From the NCBI GenBank assembly GCA_958295665.1, contig OY282558.1, positions 353,877,034 through 353,941,033 on the forward strand: a stretch of DNA of 64,000 nucleotides. The letters run 5' to 3'. Below the pieces are notes generated by a model. It was not told the DNA's origin. It did not search any database and saw only the letters and a program-made list of their open reading frames with translations. The translations under genes were made by a program, and so were the position numbers. Shown here one piece after another: positions 22,320 through 34,645 of the stretch (position 1 is the first letter of the stretch; each line of letters starts with the position of its first letter). This DNA comes from Tipula vernalis. Taxonomy: Eukaryota > Arthropoda > Insecta > Diptera > Tipulidae.

Positions 22320-23460
22320 TTTTTGGATGAAGTTCTGGAATATGGCCAAGTATGATGGAACTTGCCTATTACTCAACAGATTATAATGAAATTTGACACG
22401 TGCGTTGGAAATGGGATTCTAAAATGATTTTTGGATGAAGTTCTGGACTACGGCCAAGTATGGGCGAACTTGCCTATTTCTCAACCGATTTTGATGAAAT
22501 TTGACACGTGCAATAGAAATGGGATTCTAAAATGTCATTTAGAGGAAGTTCTGGAATATGGTCAAGTAAAAAGGGACTTGGCTATTTCTTAACCGATTAT
22601 GATGAAATTCGGCACGTTCGATAGAAATGGGACTCTAAAATTATATTTTGAAGAAGTTCTAGAATATGGTCAATTAGGAAGGAACTCGGTTAATTCTCAA
22701 CCGATTATGATGAAATTTGACATGTGCGATAGAAGTAGGATTCTAAAATTATATTTAGAAGAAGTTCTGGAATATGGTCAACTAGGAAGGAACTCGGTTA
22801 TTTCTCAACCGTTTATGATGAAATTCGACTTGTACGATGCGAAAGGGATCTTCAAATGATTTTTAGATGAAGTTCTGGAATATGGCCAAGTAGGATGGAA
22901 CTTGGCTATGTCTTAACCGATTATGATGCAACTTGACACGTGCGATGGAAATAGGATTCTAAAATTATTTTTAGATGAAGTTCTGGAATATGGCCAAGTG
23001 TGATGAAACTTGCCTGTTTCTCAACCGATTATGATGAAATTTGACATGTGTAATGGAAATTAAATTCTAAAATGATTTTTGGATGAAGTTCTGATTTTTA
23101 TAAAATTTGACACGTGCCAGGAAGTTCTGGAATATGGTCAATTAGGAAGGAACTCTCAACCGAAGGAATTCTCTAGGAAGGAATTTCTCAATCGATTATG
23201 ATGAAATTTGACATGTGCAATAGAAGTAGGATTCTAAAATGATATTTAGAAGAAGTTCTGGAAGATGGTCAATTAGGAAGGAACTCGGTTATTTCTGAAC
23301 TGAGTATGATGAGATTTGACTGTACGTTGGAAATGGGATTCTAAAATTATTTTTAGATGAAGTTCCGGAATATGGTAAATTAGGATGGAACTTGGTTAGT
23401 TGAGGAATTCTCAAATGATTTTTAGTTGAAGCTTTTGAACATCGCCAATTAGGAAGGAAT
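22320..23460 (+). repeat. 108-bp satellite array
   Basis: The word AGTTCTGG (or AGTTCTAG) occurs at 22331, 22439, 22547, 22655, 22763, 22871, 22979 and 23087, an exact 108-bp step for eight units. Less regular units follow to 23460. A typical unit contains GAAATTTGACACGTGCG, GGGATTCTAAAATGATTTT, GAAGTTCTGGAATATGGCC and a CTATTTCTCAACCGATT tract. Because 108 is a multiple of three, some units stay open in one frame and give a 36-residue repeat (22599-22859). The stops in other units argue against a protein. Confidence 0.95.
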
Positions 23461-23479
23461 TCGGCTATTTCTGAAACGA

Positions 23480-25320
23480 TTCCGGATTCGAAAGCTTACT
23501 AAATAATTTTCTGTAAATATTCATAATTATTTGCCATCAGCAGTGGTTTAAGCAGGTATATTTAATAATTTGATTTTCAAATTACACTGTAACCTATTCA
23601 TATTGTCTTAAAATGATCCATCGATAAATATGGAAATTTGTATTAACTGCAGATAAATACAATATTTTATCCAAAACATTTATATGACCTCGGACAACAT
23701 ATAACCAAATTGTATTTACTGTTTCTTGTTCAAATCACCCCCACCGACTAATTGACCATATGTATTTTGTAAAGACAATATTGTTTTAGTTGATGTTTCG
23801 GAGTCCTGGTAACCTAATTCGCAAGAACAACATTTTTTTCGCGGTTACAATAATGAGTATAACATTGTAACTTCATAATAATTCGAAAAATATAATTTCA
23901 TGAAAATGTAAATTATCTGGGGTGTTCAAACTCTGATAGCAAAGAAAGAAACCATCATTTACTGAACTCTTCATTCAGCTTAGAATGAAACGAGTCTAAT
24001 AATACGTTGGTTAACTTGCTCCACTAATAAAATAGAGATAATATTTCAAAGGGTTTAATTATACTGTTCAAGTTTGATGAAATTTTAAATTCATTATTCG
24101 CCAACAAATGAATTCGGTTGCAACAAAAAATTCAATGAAATCAATATGTCGCATGCTTTGTCTGTGTGTAAAAAATGTATCTTCGATAAATAGCTATATT
24201 GGGAAAAGTAAAATTTTGTATTGATATCCGGGGGTAATATTTTCATAACTTCATGTACATAAAATACAAAATTGCAACAATCTGTCAACAAACAAAAATA
24301 GAGGCAAACACAAAAACTTTATACATATTGTGTTTTCTAATCTATACGAGTAGCTTACAATAATACATATCCATATTAGATTTGTTTGGTATGTTGTTAC
24401 AACTGTTACATTTTTATATTTTTTTATTATTTTTAGTTTTGGTTCGTACAAGTAATAAAAACTTTTGCGTCGAAACTTAAAGTTTCCCGCCTTTATCAAT
24501 GTGAGCTTCCATAGTTTTCCCGTTCAATTTTTGTTTTTTGTCATTCTTATTGATTCCAAATTATTTAGGGGGAGTGAATTGTGAAAAATTTGTTTGTGTT
24601 ATAAAAATATTCTTAACGGCGTTTGCTTATCGTAATAGATAGATTTGTAATCTTGATAATTTCGTAATTTTTTTGTAACTCGTTATTTTACAAGTGATGA
24701 AAATTTTATTTAATTCTGAAAAAATACTTAAAGGTACCACGTATGTTAAAAGAAAATGTAGTTCCAGCTAAACATAACTTCGGAATTGTAGAGAACATTA
24801 TTCAGGTAGAATTTTTATTTTTGAAAATGTAAGATTTTAATTTAGATAAACTGCAGTTACTGACTTATAAATGTTACATAATTTACTACAATTTTTTCTT
24901 TTGTACTTCTCGTGTACATTATGTTTCCATCTATTGTTGGGAAATAAACTGTAAAAATAAACGTTCTGAGTTTTTAAGAATAAGATATGGGACTTAATGA
25001 CAGAATTTCATACGAGTAGTATAATCTAACAATAGTTCTTGAAACGATATTTATAATTCATCTGAAAGGTGGTTTTTCGTTTTAAATATGATTTTTTGTT
25101 GGCTTTGACGATCTTTTTATGCGATATTTTAGTTTTGATACTTTCCGCACTCTGATTATCTTGCCCACAGACAAAATACGCACCAGAGACTTTAAAAGTA
25201 GCTACATATTAGTTTATAATATAGCCAGAACCAACTTGATTTGCTATATGTAGTAGTACTTTGAGGTAGCTCGAGAAAAACGAGCCAAAAAAATCGAGAC
25301 CCAAAAACGATATCCAGCGG
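23480..25320. other. No gene seen
   Basis: AT-rich DNA without recognised coding capacity, satellite or MITE ends. The minus-strand frames near 24100-24500 are short, rich in F, Y and I, and look like composition artefacts. Confidence 0.5.
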
Positions 25321-25336
25321 CTTCAAAGGCGGACTC

Positions 25337-25412
25337 TATTAGATCGGCGAATACTTAGCGGGTGGTTGAGAAGATCGGCGTGGTATTAGATCGGCGAATA
25401 CTCAGCTGATGG
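25337..25412. repeat. Short tandem duplication
   Basis: ATTAGATCGGCGAATACT is repeated at 25338 and 25385, each followed by a (T/C)AGC...GGTTGAGAA tract, a 47-bp step. It lies immediately before the gag frame of BEL relic 2, so it may be part of that element's leader. Confidence 0.7.
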
Positions 25413-26369
25413 TTGAGAAACAATTGTTGAGAAGAAGAAATGTCGTATCCAAAAAGTGCGTGCGATTAAGTGAAGATCTAAAAAATCAAAAATTGTGTAC
25501 AATAAAAGACCAATTAAAAACTATCAATGAATGTGATGCAGAATATTCCATTTTTTTTAATCAAATAATTGATTGTAACCAGTGTGACAATATAGTGTTT
25601 GAAGAAAATAACAATGATTGCACGAAGTTCGAATTATTAACAAAAAATATTATGTTATTGTTACTCATAAGCTACAAACGTAATATTCGTAAATGGTGGG
25701 CCGTATTAAATAGCCTGAGCTTCAGATTCCACAATTTAATGGGACACTAACAAATTGGAGGAGTTTTCGAGGTACATTTAAAGCCGCGGTCCATGATAAC
25801 AACCAGGTAAGTAATATGCTAAATGCTCCTAGTTGTTGGGCAAGTTAAAGGGTTTAGATTAAAATTTCTACCACCGGGTATGAAACTGTTTGGCAAAGTT
25901 TGTTAAATTGGTACAATGGCGAAAACATCTCTAAGCAATCAAGTAATCTTTTAGCAGATTTGAGAAATACTTTTGAGTTAGCCTCTGCAAACAGTGATTC
26001 GTGGAAAATTCGCTTCGATCGCATTTATATAGTTCGAATTATTTTAGGGCGATTATATTTGAATTCGAGGAAACAATTTGATAACGAGTTAGTCTTAAGT
26101 GATAGTTTTCTAAGTGGATAAAACTCAAAGAATTCCTTCAAAAAAAGATTCGCATAAATCCAAAACTTTTCTTGAATCAGCGTTTCAACCAACCTCTGAA
26201 ATCATTTTTTCGTTTGTTTGCTGTCCCATTTCTAGAAATCAGCATACATTAAATTCGTGTTCAGATTTTATCAAACTTTCGCCTTTAGATAGATTTAATA
26301 TTGTTAAGGAATTAAAATTATGCATAAACTCCCTCAAACATAATTATATAGTTCCGCATTGTAGCAATA
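25409..26369 (+). pseudogene. BEL/Pao relic 2: gag
   Basis: The frame 25409-25750 has the gag N-terminal helix (KKCVRLSEDLKN, KDQLKTINECDAE). After a frame change, GTLTNWRSFRGTFKAAVHDN at about 25740-25800 is the core gag motif of BEL elements. The frames at 25900-26121 and 26114-26369 carry the later gag and the start of the zinc-knuckle region (LSPLDRFNIVKELKLCIN then H-x-x-x-x-C). The coding sequence is cut at 26369 by a TIR element and resumes at 27453, where the next codons read C-K-R. Confidence 0.8.
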
Positions 26370-27452
26370 CTGGGGTGAGATCATAAAATGCGATCGGAAA
26401 TGCCGGTCGTTTATGAAATGGCACCGCTAGCAAAACCGACCGGAAAAAATGTCGTATCATGAAATGCGGTCCATAAAAATATTGAGCAAATTTTCGTTCA
26501 GTGTATATTTTTCTAAGTTGCTGTATATTTTACTATGGAGTTGTCAAAATAATAAATAAAAATAACAAACTGAAGCACGTTCGTTTGTGTTGAATTAACT
26601 GAATTGATATTGAGTTACTATTCCGATAATTGAGTTAATATTCAGGTAATTAAGCTACTGAAGTGAATTGGTCGTTCTTTGCTACAATTCAGATAAATGT
26701 CAAATGGTTAAAAAGTAATTGGCTTGTGTTATAAAATAATTTAAATTTAAAGTTAATCGACCATTTTCTTGGAACAATTATTTTTGTGTATCACATTACA
26801 AAATTCTCTAAAATATCCTGGCTTAAAAAACAACAAAAACAATTATCTGAATTACCTACCCAAGCAAAATTATTATTCAGATAAATCAGTAGCTCAATAT
26901 TTTTAACTGAAGTGAAGTATACCAAACGAACGGAAAAATCACTTCAGTTAATTCACCACAAACGAACGCACTGCTGGTCGATTGACTTGGGATCATTTTT
27001 TTTTAATTTGCATTAAAATGGTTAATCATTATTATTCGGATGTCCCGTATGCCTGATTAGCTAAAAAATTAGATTATGTAGAGTCCAATTTTTATTTTGT
27101 TTTCATATTTATTCAACTCATTCATAAAATCGGCCAGTAGATTTTTTTCTAAATGGCGTTCGTCAACATTTTATAAGTGTTAAATTATTCTAATGAATAT
27201 TATAAAAAGTTAATGGTCGGTTTTTTAATAGATAAACATTTTCAAATTATGTAGTTTTTGTCATCGAGTAATTTTTGGTTTGAAAATTTTGAGTTTTCTC
27301 AAACGATAAATCGCTATCCGTTAACTAATATCTACCGGATGATTTTTGCCGGAAATTTACCGTAAAAGCGGTGTTCATGATACCGTTTTTTGTAAAACCG
27401 GGCGATTTCCGTCAAAATTCCACCGATACCGGATTTCATGATACCACCCCTG
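26370..27452. mobile_element. Non-autonomous TIR transposon inserted in BEL gag
   Basis: The left end reads CTGGGGTGAGATCATAAAAT. The right end, inverted, reads CAGGGGTGGTATCATGAAAT. Subterminal copies of a TCATGATACC / CCGGT motif occur near both ends. The element is 1083 bp and has no transposase. The BEL frame reads across it from S-N-T to C-K-R, so the insertion point is precise to a few bases. The CAGGGGT-type terminus resembles hAT elements, but I cannot see an 8-bp duplication, so the superfamily stays open. Confidence 0.7.
26571..26975. mobile_element. Foldback segment nested inside the TIR transposon
   Basis: AGCACGTTCGTTTGTGTTGAA (26572-) is matched in inverted orientation by the segment ending near 26974 (inverted: AGTGCGTTCGTTTGTGGTGAA). 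Both continue with TTAACTGAA. The inner parts also pair: CAGATAAATG at about 26690 and CAGATAAATC at about 26878 belong to inverted tracts. Either a nested MITE or the internal palindrome of the host element. Confidence 0.55.
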
Positions 27453-27905
27453 CTTGTAAGCGTTGATGGTTGATCGCACAAACTGAGGTACAAACACCAC
27501 ACACTGCAGCATAAAAATCAAGTTGAATCAAATAAACAACCACCAGCAACTTATCAAAATAACATAGATCATATCCGGGGGATACCTTCTAATCAAATCA
27601 CTAACGAAACTAGCGTAGTTCATCATACAAATAATATTTCTAACCGTCAACATATTTTCCTGCCTTAATATTACTCCAAAATTCAACAGGGGATTATATA
27701 AAGTGTCGCGCTCTTTTAGATTCTGGTTCACAAACAAATTTTGTTACCACAGATCCATTTAAAAAGCTAGGTTTAGTTTCCCAATACAGTAATATAGTTG
27801 TTTCGGGATTAAACATTCAAAAAATTTAACTTTCTAGAAAATGTTCATCAATCCAGGGACGAGGAATCACTTTTATTTAGAAGAATTTCCAGATACTTAT
27901 CGAGA
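27453..27905 (+). pseudogene. BEL/Pao relic 2: protease
   Basis: Continuation of relic 2 after the TIR insertion. At 27690-27800 the frame gives KCRALLDSGSQTNFVT, the retropepsin D-S-G active site of BEL elements, then LGLVSQYSNIVVSGLN. Frameshifts follow. No RT, RNase H or integrase is left before the tandem repeats that start at about 27945. Confidence 0.8.
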
Positions 27906-27944
27906 GGAGCCAAAAGGACGCATGTTCAACAATCAACAATACTC

Positions 27945-28500
27945 ATACAACTAAGTAGCCTTGTGTTTTTTTTTTTTTATTATTCATATAAACTTTGATA
28001 CGCTCAATTATTTAATTTTTGTTTAAACGGGTATTCGTGGGTGATACCATCATACGTTGTTCATAGTAATTTGTTAATTTTGCGGGTACGTCGGATTTTA
28101 CTTGTATTTCTAAACACCACTCATATACAAACATTCAGCTAATTAAGTAGCCATTTGGATTTTTGTAAATTAGTACACGTATGTACATGTGAAACGCTCA
28201 ATTATATATATTTTATTCAACGGGTAGTTAATTCACGGATTTTTTCTTATACAATGTCCAGTTTTTTTGTCCGTAAAGAGAATCGAAATCACGCAGTTGA
28301 AATAGTACGCCATATTGCTAAATAATTAGCTAAGCAGCCATTTTGGGTGGTTTCTAATTAATTCTACACGTGTTTATTTTGAAACGCTAAATTGTTTATT
28401 TGAACTATGGGACAGTAAATTCTTGTGTGATTTCTTGTTGCCCATATTTATTATGTCCATTTGATGTTAAATTTTGTGATTGTTGCGAGCAAAGGAGAAA
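27945..28500. repeat. Three tandem units of about 190 bp
   Basis: AAGTAGCC at 27953, AAGTAGCC at 28144 and AAGCAGCC at 28332 head units (steps 191 and 188). Each contains a GAAACGCT(C/A)AATT-like tract, an AACGGGTA or AACTATGGGA tract and an ATTC(A/T)(C/T)G-type stretch. They lie just before the gag of BEL relic 3 and may be its leader or LTR-derived. Confidence 0.7.
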
Positions 28501-28607
28501 AAGATTTAATTACCAGATCGAAAATATAAAATATTCATTAGTGGTGCGAATTGAATATAATACGGGCACGGTTGGAAGATCCTTTCGTCAAACGCAAGGG
28601 AGTAAAA

Positions 28608-31010
28608 ATGGCAACTAGGCGGACTGGCGAGGAACTCAACGAGACGCTGGAAAACTTTGTATCGCAGCAAAAGACGTTCTACGAATCAATGAGTGCAACA
28701 ACAACATTAAAGTTACCTAAAATTAATATTGAACCATTCAACGGTGATTATAAGATGTGGCCTTATTTTAGAGACCTTTACGTTAATGTTGTTCACGACC
28801 ATCCAAATTTGATATACTCACAAAAGTTACAACAGTTGAAGAATCTACTTCGTGGGGAAGCTGCTGATTTATTAAGGCATACAATGACCACAGATCAGAA
28901 TCACGAGGAAGCATGGCAGGAACTGAAAGAACGTTACTACAAACCGAATTCAATCATATCTATACATTGATTCAGTCGTTCTTAGATCAAAGGTCCTGTA
29001 CAAATGCAAATCATCGAAGTCTCGGTAAAAAGGAAGAGTCGCGGGATCCCTGGCTCACACTACAAAAGGTCGATACGGAAACGAAACAAACGTGGGCATG
29101 AGATTGTGTAAGTAATTTGCATCCATCATTCAGCGAGTTTTTGAAATTTTTAAATACTCGATGTAATTCACTTGAATCGTATAATATTCAAGACCGAAGG
29201 ACGTGTACAACTGCAGCGATCAAATCATTTTTAGTCGAGCAATCGTCACAAAATCAGTCATCTCCAAAAATCTGCTACGCATGCAAGGAAGATGATCTGC
29301 TGTACAAATGTCCAACATTTCGGAATAGCCAAGTGGAGGAACGAATTATAATAGTGAACGAGCATCGCTAATGCCATAACTGTCTAAAGAAGGTTCATCC
29401 AGCTAACAAATTCTTCGTCGAAGAAGGCATCATTCGTTGTTACACACTTCACAAATCGTGGCCAACTCCGTATTTATTGACTCGAATACAGGCGTACTAG
29501 CAATTCACACAAATTCACAACCAGCAATCTTAAACAATCAATCAACTAGTAGTCTAAAATCAACTAGAAACCTACAATCAACAAATAATCTGCAATCAAT
29601 GAGTAACACACAGTCAAAGAACAAGAAGAGCTGTCAAGACAAAGCTATTTAGTATCAAATGATACCCCTCACCAGACGACCCAATGCATAATGTTACCCA
29701 CTGCTGTAGTCAATATCAAAACACGCAATGGCGAATATGCTAAAGCACGAGTACTTTTGGACTCAGGTTCCCAATGTACCTTTGTTACCGAGTCTCTAAT
29801 CAAACGCCTCGGACTGGACAGAACCAAGTCCGACATTTGGGTTGTCGGTTTAGCATCAGCATATATTGGCAATATTAAAGAAAGCACAACATTGGTCATT
29901 CCAAGCACGTCCAGTCGATATCCTGATTGGAGCGGAACATTTTTTTGAGATTGTGGGAAGTCAAAGGATAAATATTCCCGGATTACCAACATTGTGTCAA
30001 TCGCATTTTGGGTAGCTTGTGGCTGGTAACATGGGATCATCAAGTGAAACGAAAGACGAAACTGATGATCAGTGCAGCAGAAGTGCAGCAAAATGGCCTA
30101 AATAAGTTGCTTAAACATTTCTGGGAAGTAGAAGAACTTCAAACGGCGATTCATACAAACGCCAACAAACATCATTGTGAAACATTATACGCCGCGATAA
30201 CAACACAAACTATTGATAATCGATTCCAAGTAAGATTACCATTTATTTCCCCTCGACCAATGTTGGGGAATTCATACGTGAATGCTGCGATGTCGTCTCT
30301 TAGCCGTGTAACAGAATGCAAGAATATCACAACCTAAATCACATGAAGAAAGTCGAATAGTCACAACTTCTAAACGATGATGATATGCGTTACTTCATGC
30401 CACATCATGGAGTCTACAAGGAAACAAGCGTCATGAAAAAACTTCGAACTCCTTATCTTTAAATAACATACTTTATGTTGGTTCAAAAATCAAACGGACT
30501 TGTATACAATCTTATTAGGCTTTCGGATGCAACGAATTGTACTTGTAGCCGACATTGAAAATATGTACCGACAGATAAGGGTAGATATTTATTCCCATTC
30601 ACACAACAACAGTTGAATGGTTTTTCAGCATCATCTGAAAATTAAAATTAGAATTAAATGCAGCTCTTCTATTAGTTCGGTTACCCAATAGAGTAGTTCG
30701 TGCATTCGATTATCAGCTCCAAGATGTCTCTTTAGGTCGATTTAATCTTTCCACTCAGCTGTATAAAATTGGACCCAGCACGCTTAAACACATATTAAGC
30801 CAAATGATAGCAAAAATTGAGAATTTTTCTACGGGTTGCGTTGGGCAACGTGTAAACAATATAGTGGACTTCATTTCAAGAGGCACTTAAATGGAAAACT
30901 TAGTTGAGTCACAATCGAGAAAAAAAGTTATCTTACCAAACTTGTACGAGTAATCAGTGACATTATAAGATATTTCACAGCAATCGAAATTCGTAAGAAC
31001 CTGAAATAGT
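28608..31010 (+). pseudogene. BEL/Pao relic 3 (gag, protease, RT)
   Basis: ATG 28608 opens gag: a coiled N-terminus, then LPKINIEPFNGDYKMWPYF, the BEL gag core, then LLRGEAADLL and EEAWQELKERYY. Gag continues with frame changes to the knuckle CYACKEDDLLYKCPTFRN at about 29272-29325 and CHNCLKK. Protease has LLDSGSQCTFVTESLIKRLGL at about 29752-29815, with the D-S-G site kept. RT pieces: VEELQTAI, RFQVRLPF (30120-30260), YFMPHHGVYKE (about 30390), VLVADIENMYRQI (about 30540, the first catalytic Asp block) and a VRAFDYQLQD tract (about 30700). LTRs and integrase were not recognised. It is the best preserved of the three BEL relics; gag is open for 121 codons from its ATG. Confidence 0.88.
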
Positions 31011-31074
31011 TAACAAATGAAACCCAAAAGCAATTCTTCATGGATGATATTAAAGTTTTTATGTTTCGACTTTA

Positions 31075-31245
31075 AACATGTGCGAATATGGCCAATTAAG
31101 ATGGAACTAAAATATTTCTAAACCGATTATGATGAATGCGACATATACTTTTGGAAATAGGATTCTAAAATGATTTTTAGATGGAGTTCTAAAATTTGGC
31201 GGATTATGATGAAACTTAGCTAATTTCTTAACCGATTTTGATTAA
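31075..31245 (+). repeat. Dispersed fragment of the 108-bp satellite
   Basis: GAATATGGCCAATTAAGATGGAAC, then AACCGATTATGATGAA, GGAAATAGGATTCTAAAATG and AGATGGAGTTCTAAAATTTGG follow the order of the 22.3 kb unit for about one and a half periods. It is direct relative to that array. Confidence 0.75.
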
Positions 31246-31379
31246 ATCCAGCCAAAAAAAAACAAAAATGTTGTTTTCCAAAATCAATAAACTTATGTCG
31301 TTTTCGATTCGCTTTTACCACCTCTTTCAAAAATCAATCCGTGAATCGAACAAGAGAATCAAATTGCCCGGTTACTTTT

Positions 31380-31400
31380 ATGTGTGTGTGTGTGTGTATT
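31380..31400. repeat. (GT)n microsatellite
   Basis: Nine consecutive TG dinucleotides, in a T-rich context. Confidence 0.9.
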
Positions 31401-31469
31401 TTTGAGTTCTGGAAAAATATTATTGAACGTAATATTTAAGTAGGTATAGCAATAAAATGTCAGGAGTGC

Positions 31470-31962
31470 GTTCATAAACGCAACATTGTAGAACAGTGTT
31501 ACAACTGTCATTGTACAAATGACATTTCCACTTACAACGAGTTACAAACGTCAGAGTAAAAATGTCAAATAAAAACGTGGAAATAAGACAATTGAAGAAT
31601 CAAAACACAAAACAACAAAATATTTACACATGCTTTATAATATTATAACAATAATGTAATGTTATTATCATCTTACAGTATCGTTATCAACACACAAGAA
31701 TAATGAAATTATTTTGCTCGTCCAAAGCAAATAAATAATTTTTTTATTTCGATAATTCAATTGAATTTTTGTTTTTCTTACATTTGACAGCTACAAAGGC
31801 AGTATTGAGTAGGATTGAAAATGACGTTTATAACAATAAGGGGAAATTTTGGTTTAGGATTATGAACAACAAAAAGCACGTTGTTGTGGTTACAACCCAG
31901 GTTTAGGAACGCTTTAGAACTGTCATTGTTAACAATATTGTTACAATGTAGAATTTATGAAC
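31470..31962. mobile_element. MITE, about 490 bp
   Basis: The left end GTTCATAAACGCAACATTGT and the inverted right end GTTCATAAATTCTACATTGT match over most of 20 bases. Both continue into TGTTACAA / AACTGTCATTGT tracts. The interior is AT-rich and non-coding. No clear target duplication is visible. Confidence 0.65.
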
Positions 31963-31969
31963 AAACATA

Positions 31970-34010
31970 GTCCCAGACTATGTGAAACTAGTGAAAATGA
32001 CAGCAAAATGACAGTATTTGTTGTTGGTATTAGTAAATGAGGGGTAAATCTGACAAAAAATCGAGATTTACAACCGAGTAAAAATTTTGCTCAATCGATT
32101 GATTTTATTGGGCGAATCAAATAACTTGACAGCAGATTGATTTTATTTGGTGAATCGAAGACGACATTAATGATGATTATTAGAATGATTTGTTTTGGCA
32201 GCCTATTATATTATTTATAAATGGAGTCAATCTATCAAATTTTCTAAGTCCGAAAACAAATCTGATACAGGAGTTATATAACAATTCCAATGTCTGTATA
32301 ATGTATGTTTATAACTTACAACTAATTGGTGTTGAAAAGTTTAAAGTAAGCAGTTTGCAAATTGTCACAAAGGACGAAACCTAGCATACGAATTTGAAAA
32401 AATCACTACCCCAACAAAAGGTGAAACAATGTTTAACTAGCCTTTACACTGTTTCATTGTTTTGAATAATTGTTTCTTCTATGTAGTGTAGCCTTCTCAA
32501 TTGCTCTGATTACAGCGTTAGTCAAATTCAATTTAATTTATTGCTAATTGTTTTTTTTGTGATTTTTTTTTTTTTATGAGATCGGAGATGGTCAGTCTCT
32601 TGGTGGATACCAATGTGAAAAGGTATTTGTAAGATATATATCAGATATACAGATAATAAAAAGTTTGGTCAAATATGGTGAAACAATAATGAAATAAAAT
32701 TTAAAATAATTTATAAAATTAGTAAAGCTAAGTTCTAAAATTAAAATTAAAAACAATTAAAAGAATAAATGTGTGCAAGTGTATCCACGGACGATGTAAT
32801 TAATGGAAAACTTAACTGATTGCTTAATAAAATAGATTATATTAAATCTAAAAGTTCATAAGGCAGTATTGTAACCGCCATTAAAAAAAGAAAATTAATC
32901 AAATAAAAATATTTTTGTGAAAAATTAAAATAAAATAAAAAGAAACAGAAAAACATTACATAATTGTAAAATCTGAAAAGAAATAATAATAGGTGCATAT
33001 AATTGAATTATATAAGAAACACATTTGCATCTATGTACCTAAATAACAGTTAAATTATAAGAAATTTTGTTATATATTTTAAAAATCAGAATTCAATAAT
33101 AAAAATATTGTTCGGAAATACAGTGATAATTGACGACTTTTATTTCTTCATCTTTGTCATTGGGAGTTAAATTCCGTGAAAGAAAGGAAAGACGAGGAAA
33201 GGCGCAGGAACGAGCGGATTTTGGAGAAGTTAGCGGGGTAATCGTGCCTAGAGGAAGCGGATTGTTAAGTAATTTTTTTTTATTATACTGTAATTTTTTT
33301 GGCGGAACATTAATTTTTTTTTATTCTCTGGTACTGTTACTTCTATATTGATTTTTGATTGTTTTTTTTCTGCATCTATCATTTTGATTTTGATTTGAAT
33401 TAGAATTTTTTTTTTAATGATTTGTAAATCGACGTGATATAATATACATACACACATGATCTACATATTTAAGTCTGGTTAAGGTACTATATGGTACTAT
33501 AAGTCCATTTTTCAAAAACATTAAGGTAATGAAAACATTACAAAAAAATGACATTATAATCTTTCTAACGGTAAACAATGTAGTCCAAATAAAAAATAAA
33601 AATGAATCCCTAATACTTGTACAATAAAAGAAAAAATTCAAAATCCCGTATATTTTTGCGTTTATTGTTTATTTTTTCATTATCTCATTTCAACAAAATA
33701 TGGACTATATTTTGGACACGGTTATTATTTTTTATTTATTTGTTTATTGTGAACCATCGCGTTTTTTTTCAGGCGGGGCATTGAGATGTGATGACGGAAG
33801 AGGTCGGTAATCCGTAGTTTATTTTTTTTTTTACAGTTTTTATGACACCGCGAAATATTTTTCTTTCACCCACGAAATTTTTTTTTTGTGTGTTCGCTCT
33901 ACCAGACTGAGCTGGGTAAAATAGAGTAGCGGTTGATCTTATTTTTGTGGCAATTTTGGTCATTAAACAGCTGCTTATCAAAAATAAGCCCAACTTTCTT
34001 TATCCTGTTA
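31970..34010. other. AT-rich, no gene seen
   Basis: Poly-T and poly-A runs and short open frames without recognised domains. Near 32415-32460 GTGAAACAATG and CATTGTTT form a weak inverted pair. A purine-rich patch lies at 33175-33260. Confidence 0.45.
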
Positions 34011-34019
34011 ACATATGAA

Positions 34020-34620
34020 ATTTCATCACCATTCATCGGTGCAGGTGGAGAGGCCTTTCATATTGAGTTGTACACCATTACCTTTTTATCGATTTGTAAT
34101 TAGTTTAAGGTCCTCATTCATCTTTCCAACGTATGTGTCAACACAAATGATATTCACTATTGTTTAATACCATAGGACAGAGAGTGAGAATAAAACTGGT
34201 CCAAGAATTGAACCTTGTGGAACTACAGCGATAAAACTGCTAAATTCAGAGAAGCAATTATTGCAGTAGACAATCAGAGATCTGTTTGGTAAGTATGATG
34301 CTACTAATTTAACAGCTTCAACAGTGAAATTGAAATTATTTTGTGTCTCACTTTGTGGGAAGGTAGCGAATTCGGTATGCACTCTTTTTTGGTCAATATT
34401 TTTTTAATAAATCAGAGTGAATTTTTAAAAGCGCAATACGGATTATTGTAAATCAAGAAATTTGGGTTCCCTTAGCTTCTCAAACACCTTCGACAAAAAC
34501 GAAACAAATCTAATTGGTTTAAGATCTTCTATTTTTGCTATTTTATGTTTTTTTGAAATTGGATTACTTTTGCATCTTTCCAAGCTGAGGGAAAAAATTG
34601 GGGTTGATAGGATATAATTG
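34020..34620 (-). pseudogene. Non-LTR reverse transcriptase fragment
   Basis: Read on the minus strand. FPSAWKDAKVI (about 34600) and KPI-x-FVSFLSKVFEKL-like (about 34510) are RT blocks 1-2. The frame 34382-34164 gives AVKLVASYLPNRSLIVYCNN and VPQGSILGPVLFS, blocks 4-5. The FADD box that should follow is not found. The tract matches the I/Jockey group of insect LINEs; the clade cannot be fixed from this piece. A MITE lies just upstream in gene orientation, at 34646-34788. Confidence 0.8.
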
Positions 34621-34645
34621 AATATATCAGTAACTATACCTGCAC

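Noticed and set aside
22599..22859. 36-residue tandem-repeat protein in the 108-bp array
   Set aside because: Open only in some units; neighbouring units have stops in the same frame, so the open frame follows from the 108-bp period.
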